DNA of 21,210 nucleotides from Coptodactyla brooksi (GCA_033557675.1 JAWQRM010000590.1:1-21210), one strand, 5' to 3'. Shown: positions 9,845 to 19,948, numbered from the stretch's first letter. The notes: generated by a model from the sequence alone, not told the origin. Numbers and translations are program-made.

Positions 9845-9970
9845 TGATTGGGCTCAAGAAAATTCCAGAACTATGACAGTAGGTGCAAACCAGGAACGAT
9901 TTGATTTCACTGTCTGCTTGGGGGTAATTGGCAAAACCGCGTTGGACCACTAGACCACTGGACCATTAGA
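9845..9970 (-). repeat. Possible relic of a tRNA-derived SINE
   Basis: On the minus strand, TGGTCTAGTGGTCCAACGCG (9938-9957) closely resembles the A box of a tRNA-type RNA polymerase III promoter. About 50 bases on, GGTTTGCACC (9882-9891) is a decayed match to a B box. The spacing fits a tRNA-like head. I see no clean tRNA cloverleaf, no tail and no target-site duplication, so this may be chance. Confidence 0.3.
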
Positions 9971-9974
9971 TTTA

Positions 9975-10790
9975 TTTGGGTGAACTTCCACTTAATAATG
10001 ATCCTTTTAGCTTTTACTGATTCATGCGGAATTCAAAAATACATAAATTTGTTGCACTGTATAAAGAATTGGTAATTGGAACTGAATAAAAGTAATGACA
10101 TAAAATTCGAATATAATATTACTCGTTCTTGCCTGATTACGTTCCAAGAGATATTTCATTAAAGATATCCCGCTAATCCAGGATGCAACCTGAACTAAGG
10201 TTTATCCTGAAATTTGGTAGATAACAATCAGAAAAGAATGAAGAATGTCCCAGAAAGAATGCGTTGCAATGAATAGAATGAATTCATTGAAAAGAACCAC
10301 ATCACAATTTCATCATATTTTTAAAACAATAGTGTTTTCAAATGTCCAACGGACATTATTTTGGAGATTCTAAATATGTGAAAACATGCAGGGTGTTTGT
10401 TATAAATTGAAAGTTCGTTTCTCGCAAAACATGGAGTAACCTCAACGCGATAATTATGTGCAAATATGCACTTTATCAGTTATACTACCCAACTTTTTTT
10501 TTATTTCATTATCCTAACAATTAAAGGTTCATAATGAATTTAAATGTTTAATTAAGATTGTATCTTAATCAAAGTGGATGTAATATTTCATTTATCTTTA
10601 TTATCATTTTGGAGATGTATTCAAATAATAAAAACAGATAATATAACAAATAAATTAGAAAGCGCTTCTTTTGATTTCAAGTCGAAAATTTATTGTAGAA
10701 TTATTAAATCGTTTTGCCTCAGGGTGCATCCTGAAGTAGCATCACTGTTTTTAATATCTCTTGAAACGTGACTAGATAAAAATTAGTGAA
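9975..10790. other. Gene-free stretch with one transposon-end-like motif
   Basis: GCAGGGTGTTTGTTATAAATT at about 10389 resembles ACAGGGTGTTTCATTATAAATT at about 862 inside the first mariner element. Otherwise it is AT-rich with no supportable gene. Confidence 0.4.
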
Positions 10791-10796
10791 GTTATA

Positions 10797-10937
10797 TTAG
10801 ACGTTCATTTCATGATCACCAAGAAATATTTCATCATACACACGTATGGGTTCACGGCCGCTTATATCTGAATCGACCTTAACAAGGCCACGTACGAAAA
10901 GACTATCCCCGTCTAATTTTTGCATATACCATGCCTC
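10797..10937 (-). CDS. Unassigned coding-like island, possible terminal exon
   Basis: A 46-codon open stretch on the minus strand ending at TAA (10797-10799), bounded upstream by a stop at 10938-10940. It begins AWYMQKLDGDSLFVRG and continues LVKVDSDISGREPIRVYD, then EIFLGDHEMNV. I do not recognise the family. It looks coding because G is strongly favoured at first codon positions, the composition is richer in G+C than the surroundings, and acidic and hydrophobic residues alternate as in folded proteins. A weak acceptor (TAGAATAAG before AGGCATGG) could open it. TTTATT about 105 bp further on could be AATAAA on this strand. The opposite strand is also open (10846-11001, 51 residues) but with less coding-like composition. 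It could be the last exon of a nested gene or a fragment of an unknown element. Confidence 0.3.
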   Translation of the reverse strand, partial: EAWYMQKLDGDSLFVRGLVKVDSDISGREPIRVYDEIFLGDHEMNV

Positions 10938-10940
10938 TTA

Positions 10941-11590
10941 TTCTAGAATGAATAGCATGGGAATCTCGAGAATAGTAAGATTTTCGAAGTTTAATATGTA
11001 GTTAATTTGACAGTTAATATCACATTTTGACAGATCACATATATGTCTTTGTTGAAGCTTTAACCTGAAGAAGTACCTTTTTTCGATTTATCCTAAGTGA
11101 TTCCCTTAAGTCCTGACACATTCAACTTCCGACACCGTCTTGAAAGAGAGATCAAAAGTTTTTTTTTATTTTCCCAAAACTAAAATACTACAAGTCATTT
11201 CAGATTTTTAATGCGCTCAATTCTCTATTTTCAAAATGAAATGGCACTTCAAAGCTTAACGCTAGTTTCGAGAATGAAAATAAATTGAAAATAGCGATAA
11301 GGTGAAACATGTGGACTACGAAGAAGAAAAACAGTGCTTCTGAATCAGGCATCAAGAAACATCGAATCCATGATGTGTAACACATAGAAGAAAACATATA
11401 AAAATTAAGTCTAAGTATATAAGCTAACATTAAGTAGATAAGCTTAAAGTGGTACCTAATTTTTGATGAAACCCTTCGAAAGAAACTCTATAATCAAATA
11501 TCAGCTAAGGCCTAAAATCCAGAATTAATCAGTAAAAATAGTTTTGTAATTCACTTTTAATCCTAGACTTAAAAATTGCGTTTAAAACGC
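10941..11590. other. Gene-free AT-rich stretch
   Basis: The only long frame (11200-11430, minus strand) has a Phe/Leu-rich, low-information translation and no splice context. I see nothing else. Confidence 0.45.
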
Positions 11591-11591
11591 T

Positions 11592-11739
11592 CACTAGAAC
11601 TAACAAACACCTCAGCCACAATAATAATATTTTAAAATTTAACATGTTTCGGTTTATCGAATAAACGGGAAAGAATTCTTTCTCCTGAAGACGGTTTATT
11701 CAATAAACCGAAAAATTGAGATGTTTCTTAGTTCTAGTG
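11592..11739. repeat. 148-bp hairpin-shaped inverted-repeat unit
   Basis: The outer arms are CACTAGAACTAA (11592-11603) and TTAGTTCTAGTG (11728-11739). The inner arms are TTTCGGTTTATCGAATAAAC (11647-11666) and GTTTATTCAATAAACCGAAA (11694-11713), which pair at all but one position. The nested symmetry suggests a small non-autonomous element or the palindromic end of a larger retroelement. No flanking duplication is clear. Confidence 0.6.
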
Positions 11740-11932
11740 ATTGCGAGACCACAGCATCTCCATCACACATCAACACATCTCCATTTCTTCTAATAAGTTT
11801 AAAACACTGGCTTATAAATGGACGTTTTTAATATAAATGGTAAACGAAGAAGCATACCTTTGGTCCCTGTTGCATAAAAAATACATTTAGTTACTTTTCA
11901 CAATTATCTGCTTAAATGGTATATGTCATGAG
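11740..11932. other. Short gene-free spacer
   Basis: AT-rich sequence between the hairpin unit and the next mariner. Nothing recognised. Confidence 0.5.
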
Positions 11933-12109
11933 TATTGGGTTGTTCGAAAAATAATTTCGTTTTTTTTTGGCAGCAGAGGTGTTAGTTGTATTTTAACCAG
12001 CCAACTTCATTCTAAAACGTATGTGCATTATATATCCTGACAGCTGAGAAAAGAATTAGTCGATGTGTATGGAGAAGATGTATTGACAGAATGTATCAAA
12101 ACTTGGTTT

Positions 12110-12600
12110 GCAAAAATTTTGCAAAAGTTCGCAAAATTTTTTGCAAGTTTGCAAAATTTTTGGGAGCTCTTTTCAAAAATTTGGGAGAACATCACGATCA
12201 ATCTAAAGTGTACTGTTATTAACTGGAAAAATTGCGTGATTTTTTTTGCAAACTGGATTGCAAGATTGTTTGCAAAAGTTTGCAAATTTTTTTGCAAGTT
12301 TGCAAATTTTTCGGGAGCTCTTTTCAAAATGTTTGGAAAAGAATTTCACGATCAATTCTAACGTGTACTGCCATCAACTGAACAAATAAATTGCATAATT
12401 TATTGCATGATTATTAAACCACTTTTGCAAAATTTTGCAAAGTGGTTTGCAAATTTTTTTGCAAAAGTTTGCAAAATATTTTGCAAGTTTGCGAAACCTT
12501 TCGTAGCTCTTTTCAAAACTTTTGGGAGAATACCACGATCAATTATAAAGTATACTGTCATTAAATGGACAAATTGCGTGATTCAGTCGAACAGAAAAAG
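12110..12600. repeat. Three-unit composite repeat inside mariner copy 4
   Basis: Each unit consists of a TTTGCAAA-rich block followed by a transposase segment starting GGGAGCTCTTTTCAAAA and running through TCACGATCAAT..GTGTACTG..CAACTG. The segment markers lie at 12162, 12313 and 12502, so periods are about 151 and 189 bp. In unit 2 the segment still reads TINSNVYCHQLNK, the mariner sequence before the second catalytic Asp. Unit 3 is the one that continues into the remaining transposase. The longer second period contains a palindrome (12416-12448). Confidence 0.75.
12416..12448. repeat. Near-perfect palindrome of the TTTGCAAA repeat
   Basis: AAACCACTTTTGCAAAA is mirrored by TTTTGCAAAGTGGTTT, differing by one base in length. 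It sits at the start of the third TTTGCAAA block. Confidence 0.7.
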
Positions 12601-12782
12601 ACCAGAATTCATTCATAGATAGAAAAGGTATAGTATTCCAGCAAGATAATGCGAGGTCGCATACCAGTTTGGTAACTCACCAAAAGCTTTTACAGCTTGG
12701 ATGGGATGTACTACCATACCCATCACATTCTCCAGATCTGGCATCTTCCTATTATTACTTGTTTTGGTCCCCCTAAATTTTT

Positions 12783-13130
12783 TTGGAAGGCAAAACCTTT
12801 ACTTCAAATGAAAAGGTGAAAAATGACTTGGTTCAGTTTCTTGCCAGCAAGGATCAGAAGTTTTATGAGCGTAACATAAAATATTCATACTCTCTAAGAA
12901 AAGTGCCTTTAATTTTCACAAAAAAGAAACGAAATTACTTTCCGAACAACCTAACAATAACTAACATAAGTTCGGACGATGAAGAAAGCATAATAAATAT
13001 TATTACATTAAAAATCCAGGTCCAAATTGAAAAAAGGAAAATTGATAACGTTTACGGCAAAGTGAAATACGCATGCGTAAAATTAAAATTTCTTTCACAC
13101 CATTTTACACACGATGAAAGTATTTATTAA
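12783..13130 (+). pseudogene. Chimeric open frame: mariner C-terminus running into unknown sequence
   Basis: This 115-codon frame starts inside the mariner tail (EGKTFTSNEKVKNDLVQFLA then KDQKFYERNI). From about residue 32 it continues into about 80 residues of unrecognised Lys/Ile-rich sequence, including ISSDDEESIINIITLK. The ATG is an internal transposase codon region, so it is unlikely to be a native start. It is probably a chance fusion at the broken right edge of the element. Confidence 0.4.
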
Positions 13131-15560
13131 AGCTACATTCAATTTTTTTCAAATTTTCCAAACTAACACCATCAAATTTAACTCCTAAATTAAATCTAAA
13201 AATTGTTTTTTAGAATTTTAGAATTGTTTTTTCAAATTTATATATTACTCTTCTCATTCTCGAGATCCGCATGCTATTCATTCTTTTATAACGGAATCGA
13301 ACGAATAGAGCATTTTTATTAAAAAGGGGCAGATCTGAAACAGGGGCAAGGGACAGCATTGAAATGTCCAAATATGGCCCTTATTGCATTGCCCTTTTAT
13401 ATACGGATATACAAAATGGTATTCGGAATGATTTAATGAAAGATCTTATTAGCTTTCTCCTTCTCTCTCTCTCTCATTCTCTCTCTCTCTCTAAATGTAC
13501 AATCGAAAGTAAAAACCTATTAACTTGGGTCAATTTAGTAAGAGCGTTTCCACATTATACCACCTTAATAGAGTTTTGACAGTTGATGAGTATGTATTTA
13601 GTATTTAATTGTTAGCTGTTGTTGCTTAAGCGTTAACCAAATTGTAGCTGTTGCATTTGCATGCAACACATATTAATAGTAAACTATTTCTTAAAAAATT
13701 ACCAGATCCCTGTACTAAACAACCCTGAAAACCTAATCTGTACAGTAACTAGCTTATATTCAAAGTATGGTTTTAATTAGTTCAATGGTAACTTCCCGTA
13801 TACCATGGATTATTCACATCCAGGCGGACAGACAGATTGACTGAATATTCGTTAAAATTTTTTCAGGCTACTTTGAGCGTTAAGTGCAAGGGAGAGAAAG
13901 AGCAAAAAAATTCATTATTATTTGTACCAGCATTTGTTAGATCATTTGTTCAAAAAAAAACTTTCTGATTTACAAATAAAACAACCATCTGCGCAAGCTA
14001 ATTATAGACGTAGTCATCCACAGGAACTAAGTACAAAACTTGTCGCTTAGAAGAATATTATCAACTTTACTTCCCGTATTATTACATTCATTAATATGAA
14101 AATGAGTATTGAATAGTACTTTTATTAATCCTATTATTAAAATCTGGCTTTTGAAATTATCAGTTCAGGCAGTGACTGGATTGCCACCTAACCCAGTAAT
14201 TTTTTACTAAAAATCACCAAATTCTTGGAGCATGTATAGGAATGCTGAATTTGGCATGCACTTTTATTTAGCCTTTCTAAACTTTTTTTTTTGCTAAGAC
14301 CCACATTTTTGTTAATTTTTATACTACAACGTATAGTTTTCTCAGTTGTCAGTAAACTGACAATAAAAACCCCTTCATAAATATAAAGTGTCACAGAAGA
14401 TTTTGCTGCCTATACATAAGCTCCTGATCCTTGCTATGTAGTGGCGAAAACAGGATTTTATTGAAATCTGTTGTCACGTAAATGTTTGCGCGTAGCTGTT
14501 TCATAGCAATTAATTCAGAATCCACGAAGAAACGATTTCCTGACAAGGTTGCCAACACTTGACAATCTTACCCGCGAGATTAGGAATGCGCGAGAAAGTA
14601 GGTATTGTACAATTTCTTTCATTTACATCTGCCGCTACAATTCGCTGTACAGAGATGTATAGAGCTCGATAATTTATCTTTTCACTCAATTCGGCGTTGA
14701 AATGTAAGCTGAGAGTTATGGATATAAAAGTACAGTAAGTTATTGCAAAGCCAGTGAAGGTAGTAATTCTTCTGGAAATTTTGAAAAAAATCGAGATTTT
14801 GCAAAATTCTGCTTATAATATTTGATAAATATATTTGTTAAAAGTATCAAATAATTAACTACACATCAATCAGTTGCTTCCATTTGTAACAAAACTATTA
14901 TATACTAATTCCTATATATACTATTTTATAGAAAAAATAATGATAAAGGAAAATACCAACCAGTATTACATGAGATTTGAATAGAATATCAAGTGTTGAA
15001 AACAATAAACACATTAAACGAGCGTTGAATGGAAGATTTAACATTTCATGTTTGGACAAGCATTGAAGTAACATACTTTTCACTATCTTCTTCACGAAGT
15101 TAAAGCATGAAGTTTGAAGCTATTGGAAAATTGCCCGAAATAAATTTTCAATAAAAGTGATGTAATATTTTATCTAAAGTTAAAGATAGTATGGAACCAT
15201 CTTAAATCAGTTTGGAAAAACAGAGTAGTGGTGTTGAATTTATAAGTATTGCTGCCTACCGATGATGCAGCTGAAAGGTACCTATTTCAAGCTTATTATT
15301 AACAGCAGAAGTGGTTAGGTAATGAACTGAATACTGAAAATGAACAATGAAGAAGTGAATAATTTATTGAAGCCAAAACCAATGGCACAGTTGGCATATT
15401 TTGGACATTATTTTGACAATTATTCAACAGGCTCTGGGCCACCGAGTAGTCCATAACTTTTAGGGTCGCATAGAGTCAGAAGTTACGGGCAATCTAAGCT
15501 AAATGTTATATCTAATCGAAGATTTGTCGTGAAAAGGGTGCAATAAAGGCAGGAAATATG
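13131..15560. other. Long stretch without a recognisable gene
   Basis: Contains a CT microsatellite (13453-13492), a small hairpin TGTTGCAT/ATGCAACA (13649-13668) that carries the octamer ATTTGCAT, and a less AT-rich patch with several CpGs at about 14490-14720. No frame has a domain that I recognise. If the transporter's 5' exons exist to the right, this is intron. Confidence 0.4.
13453..13492. repeat. CT microsatellite
   Basis: Interrupted (CT)n run of about 40 bp on the plus strand, split by one ATT. Confidence 0.85.
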
Positions 15561-15569
15561 ACAACCGAA

Positions 15570-15602
15570 GATAAGCGAATGATAAGCAAATGATAAGCGA
15601 AG
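15570..15602. repeat. Three tandem copies of an 11-bp unit
   Basis: GATAAGCGAAT, GATAAGCAAAT and GATAAGCGAAG follow one another directly. The last copy overlaps one arm of a hairpin formed with CTTCTTCTTCGCT at about 15634-15646. Confidence 0.75.
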
Positions 15603-17060
15603 AACAAGAAGTTGGCTTCTGTTTTTCTGTTTTTCTTCTTCTTCGCTATATTCGAAACCAATTCATACCTCATTAAATACCATTTCCTAGTTTAAATAAT
15701 TCATTATCATGTCTATCTCACTGCGTATTACCAGGTGCTCTTATGAAGACAACAAACTAGAATAATTCCTCGAACATATTCAGTCAACAGGTTGAGAAAT
15801 ATTAACTATGGTACACAGCTTCGTAGAACCACTTTATCGAAGGTCAAATAGGAGAAATGTTTACATAAAGTTTTTCGTTGTTTTATGTATCCTATCCACA
15901 AAGTGAGCCTCTCAAAGTGAGCACACCTTGTGTGTACACATTGATGCAGTTAGAAGTCTTCGTATAAAACGTTTTTTAAAACTGTCGAAACATGTCGGAA
16001 GCTTTTTTTTGTTGATCACGATAAAACACGTTTCGTCTTCATTTCTGTTCGACCAGTGGGCGTTGGAAACTTTTGACATACAGCAAAATGTTTTGGAAAA
16101 AGACAATTTTGCACATGAATCCTTACCAAACGAAGGAGCATTTTCTGTTATTATATTCAAGATACATAATCAAAATAATCGAAAATTAGTCGAGTGAAAT
16201 TTCTAAATTTCGATTACTAATCGTTTCTTATTTCTTACTATTCTATAGTGTAGTTAGTTTTGAGTTGTTTTGTTATATTTATTGTACCCGAGCATGTTTT
16301 TGTCTTCCTCTTCCTGGAATAGTTGCATACATTACAACTATGCGTGTGTATGTGAACACTGCTTTATTCACATACACCTACGTTATTATAATCGCAAATG
16401 TGAAAAATAATCTAGTTCTATCGAAAGACTTTTGTCTAAAGACATTTTTTTTCTAAATGAAGGCAATTGAAGGCAATAATAATTTTTGATACATCAATCA
16501 CTGTCAAAGTAGCCACTTGAATGTAACATATAAATTTCACAACATTCAACATTCTGCACTGGGTAGTATTTTAATGTATTAAAAATGAAGTGGCTAAATA
16601 GCAACGCCAGATAACCTGCTGTAAAATTTAAGTGCATAACAATGGACGTTTCTTTCGATTCTGTTTGCTAGAAGCCTCTCATTACTCCCTCAATATTTGT
16701 GGGCTAAGCAATAAATCCCAACTTATCTTTGGGCTAAGCACCATACATCTGTATTCAGATTAAGCAACATCACAATTTTAACTGCAATCAGTTAACTGCG
16801 TTTGGCGAATATACATGTCGTGTAAATTACAAAATTATCATTCGGTGTAAAATTCAAAATGTTAGTAATGAAAATGTTATTTAGTGATATATTTACTTTA
16901 TGCCGCCAGTAAAACTGCTAAGGTGTACATTTCAAATGTGTTTCTGCAAAAGAGAAAGTATAGATCCGCGTTTCTTTAGCAAAATGTTGCCTTCATTTTG
17001 AAGATAACAGAAATGGGACCTCTACAAGATTCTAAAATTGAAGATAGGAGGTAGAAGGTA
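15603..17060. other. Gene-poor stretch with one doubtful open frame
   Basis: The plus-strand frame at 15928-16197 (89 codons) ends FAHESLPNEGAFSVIIFKI then HNQNNRKLVE and looks somewhat protein-like. The opposite strand is open too, there is no recognisable domain, and there is no clear promoter or splice context, so I do not call it. GGGCTAAGCA occurs twice near 16700-16740. Confidence 0.35.
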
Positions 17061-17061
17061 T

Positions 17062-17100
17062 TTGAATTACATATTCTTCATTTTGTAATATGTAATTCAA
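17062..17100. repeat. Perfect 14-bp hairpin
   Basis: TTGAATTACATATT (17062-17075) is exactly reversed by AATATGTAATTCAA (17087-17100) with an 11-base loop. It could be a footprint of a small inverted-repeat element. A smaller one, GTACCAC/GTGGTAC, lies at 17238-17256. Confidence 0.7.
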
Positions 17101-17421
17101 CAAACACAAACTTCGAAAGTTGTTCGACCAACTATGAGTTCAATTGCAAAACCAATCGTCTGGTTGGAAGCAAATCCACTTGGAAGATGTGTCGTCTGTT
17201 CAAAATGTGGAATTCGTAGTTAGTCGCGACCTTTGATGTACCACTTTATGTGGTACCTTGTTTCAAAAGATACCACACTGAGAAGACCAACTAAATTATG
17301 AATTTTATTACTTTGTTGCACTTTTGAAATTTGTAATAATATTTTTTGCAACAGTGAATTATTTTTTTGTAATAAACTATAAGCCCTTATTTTATTTTAT
17401 ATTTTGTAAAATTTATAACAG

Positions 17422-17623
17422 GGGCATTTGTAATGCGTTTGACATGAAGTGGACACCAGGAGATACATTTTTATTTTTAGGTAAAGACCTAAAACAGGGT
17501 AACAGTATCAGTATGTACACCAAATACAGTAATCAGTTGCAAATACACAGTGCAACAGTCCATAATTATCCAAGCCATCATGCAGCATTTTTGTTTGATA
17601 GTGCAGCCAAGTTTCTCGAATAA
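17422..17623 (+). CDS. Possible terminal exon of an unknown gene
   Basis: After an acceptor-like AATTTATAACAG (AG at 17420-17421), a frame entered with one leftover base reads GICNAFDMKWTPGDTFLF, LGKDLKQGNSISMYTKY, SNQLQIHSATVHNYPSHH and AAFLFDSAAKFLE, ending at TAA 17621-17623. The upstream part of the same open frame (17324-17421) is Phe/Ile-rich AT translation and looks like intron. AATAAA occurs about 180 bp downstream (around 17804). The balanced residue use differs from the surrounding AT-rich shadows. I do not recognise the family and found no upstream exon, so it could also be a fragment of a mobile element or pseudogene. Confidence 0.3.
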
Positions 17624-19527
17624 CAGATAATCTTCTTGTTTACAATTAAGCTTAAAATTGCCGTCTTTATTATTAAGAGTTCCGTACATCCTGAAACGAA
17701 GTGCAAAGTACTAATTTACGCAAAGCATTCAATAAGGTATAACGTACAAAAATACTTTTTAGATGAGGTTTTGTTTATTGCAAATGTGTTTAAGAGCTGC
17801 TAAAATAAACAACTTATATTTTTAAACAATAACCTAATCTATATTACACTTCACGGACTGTATCTAATGACATCAGCACTAATATTGGCGGACTAAATTA
17901 CTTGGCTAAAAAAAATGTGTGAATCGAGTATCAAACTTTGTCTTTTAGAATGTCATGGTCAATTCGTTATGTATTTTTTTATTTTTTATTTTACATCATT
18001 TTATATAGAACTTAAAAAAAAGAAGATTTCAACGAGCCCATGGAAAATCTACCTACTGCAAATTACAAATTTCAATCCTTAAAAGTATCCTTTTCTAAGT
18101 ATATTTAGGAAACATCCTACACTTTGACTTTTTCCCAATACATTAATATTCAGTAGCCAGTATTAATGAGGAGCAGATATCGTATGGTGTGGGTCTTAGA
18201 ATTGAGGATAGATGTTGAAAAGTTTAATCAATGAGTTCACCACGCACCCTAAATTTAAGATTACTTCAATTGTCTATTCCATAATAATAAAAAAAAACCT
18301 AAAAACTATATCTCAAAATATATTTCTCAAAAACTACCTGGTTCAAAAAATAGAAAATATATTTTTTACTACCACAAAATTATGAAATGTTTGAAATTTG
18401 GACGTATACTACCATATGGGATGCATTCACATAATCCCTACTTGATATTATATTCTACTGCTGTATTAAAATCACGTTATAGTTTATTAATTTTATTTTT
18501 GCAAGCGAGTTGAAGTTTAGAAATAAGCGCAGCATGCAGGTTTAGTCACTCTACGATTTCGACGCGTACTTTCTCTTTGCTTATTCAGCTTTGCTGGGAA
18601 AGCCTCTAGATTAACAAAAACATATTGACGCTTCCAATTGGAAATGAAAAGTTGTCATTGTGAAAAGACATAATAATGTATGTACATGAAATAACATCGA
18701 GAAATATTTTTCTTCCTACCGATCATATTTATCAAACATTTCATTATTAACTAAATATAGTTTAGTTGCTCGCCAGCCAGCCAGTGTTAATTCAACACGA
18801 TGACACAGCGTCGGGCCAAAGATGCAAAACAAACAATCAGACGCATTGAGCAAGGTCGAGGAAAAAATTGCTTAGATCTATTAGAGTTTTAAAATAACTT
18901 TTAAAGGGCGATTTCAGATTAAGGATGTCAAGGAAAAGTTGAGCATTTTAAACCAAAAACGCTAGAATAGAAAATGGCATGTGATGAATTTTTACGAAGC
19001 ATAATATTCAATAATTTGATTTTTCGATTCTATCAATCGATTGTGAAGTTGCGATTTCAGAGGAATGCTGTAATATACTACTTCGCCCAAGTACTTTAAA
19101 TAATTTTCGAACAAAAACCTGATTGGAAAAAATAACAATCAATATTCAACCTTTCAAAAATACAGTAAAATAATGAACAAAATTTTGCGTACCAAATATA
19201 TTGTTTCACCTCAGTGCTTTAAACCAATTTCAGTCAATTTGTTTTGCAAGATAGGAAAATATGTTTTTACAACGTAAGCAGTACGTATTTCAGACAAAAA
19301 CAATTTTTAATTAGAGATAATAACATCTGCAGAAAATATGCAATAGAATCAGTGGAAAAGTATCAGCGAACTGAGTGAACAAATATTCAGAGCAGCGATG
19401 GTTATAAATAATTAATGGCAAGTAACGCAAATCAGTTACAAACAAATTCTAACCCTATAAATGGATTATGAAGGTGGAAGAATACCAGTCGATGATATGC
19501 TACCTGAGCGCATACCACAACATTTCA
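17624..19527. other. Gene-free AT-rich stretch
   Basis: One 30-codon frame at 18800-18892 (MTQRRAKDAKQTIRRIEQG...), preceded by GC-richer CCAGCCAGCCAG sequence, stands out slightly. It is too short to call and is not a family I know. Otherwise nothing is supported. Confidence 0.4.
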
Positions 19528-19948
19528 TACTTGAAATACTTTAAATACTTGAAATGCTTGAAGTACTTTAAATGGTTCAAATACTTAAAATGCTTGAAAC
19601 ACTTTAAATGCTTGAAATACTTTAGATACTTGAAATACTTGAAATGCTTGAAATACTTGAACTGCTTGAAATACTTTAAATACTTTAAATATTTAAATAC
19701 TTGAAATGGTTGAAATACTTGATATACTTGAAATACCTGAAATACTTTAAGTACTTGGAATACTTGATATACTTGAAATGCTTGAAATACTTGAAATGCT
19801 TGAAATACGTGAAATGCTTGAAATACGTGGAATAGTTGAAATACTTGACATACTTGAAATGCTTGAAATACTTGGAACACTTGAAGTACGTTAAATACTT
19901 GAAATACTTTAAGTACTTCAAATATTTGAAATACTTTAAATATTTCAA
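19528..19948. repeat. Minisatellite of a 9-bp unit, TACTTGAAA
   Basis: About 46 head-to-tail copies of TACTTGAAA with common variants TGCTTGAAA, TACTTTAAA and TACTTGATA. One 8-bp copy near 19690 shifts the phase. Because the unit is a multiple of three and poor in stop codons, both strands show long open frames (YLKYFK/CLK on plus, FQVFQ and YFKYLK on minus). These are products of the repeat and not genes. Confidence 0.95.

Larger units (their letters stand above)
12050..12878 (+). pseudogene. Mariner transposase of copy 4, rearranged
   Basis: The N-terminal DNA-binding start is at about 12050-12119. The catalytic part resumes at about 12540 with KRPEFIHR, then KGIVFQQDNARSHTSLVTHQ (second Asp kept), LLQLGWDVLPYPSHSPD and LASSYYY. 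Here the third catalytic Asp of the family's APSD motif is Tyr (12750-12752). The end GKTFTSNEKVKNDL and KDQKFYER is followed by unrelated sequence from about 12880. The region with the first Asp is gone, replaced by the repeat block. It cannot be active. Confidence 0.8.
11935..12880 (+). mobile_element. Dead mariner, copy 4, with amplified middle and lost right end
   Basis: The left end is TTGGGTTGTTCGAAAAATAA after TA (11933-11934), a common mariner terminal sequence. After a short leader comes the transposase N-terminus (VYGEDVLTECIKTWFAKI, about 12065-12119), then a tandemly amplified block (12110-12600), then the rest of the transposase to about 12878. No inverted copy of the left end is seen to the right, so the element appears truncated there. 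This lineage is of the DD34D type and differs from the copies at 26-1040 and 3873-4347. Confidence 0.8.

Noticed and set aside
12028..12327. Minus-strand frame rich in Ala, Lys, Gln and Phe
   Set aside because: It is a translation of the TTTGCAAA repeat blocks, antisense to the mariner.
15928..16197. 89-codon plus-strand frame
   Set aside because: The opposite strand is equally open, there is no domain or splice context, and the N-terminal half is low-information.
18800..18892. 30-codon frame MTQRRAKDAKQTIRRIEQG...
   Set aside because: Too short; no homologue recognised and no clear donor site.
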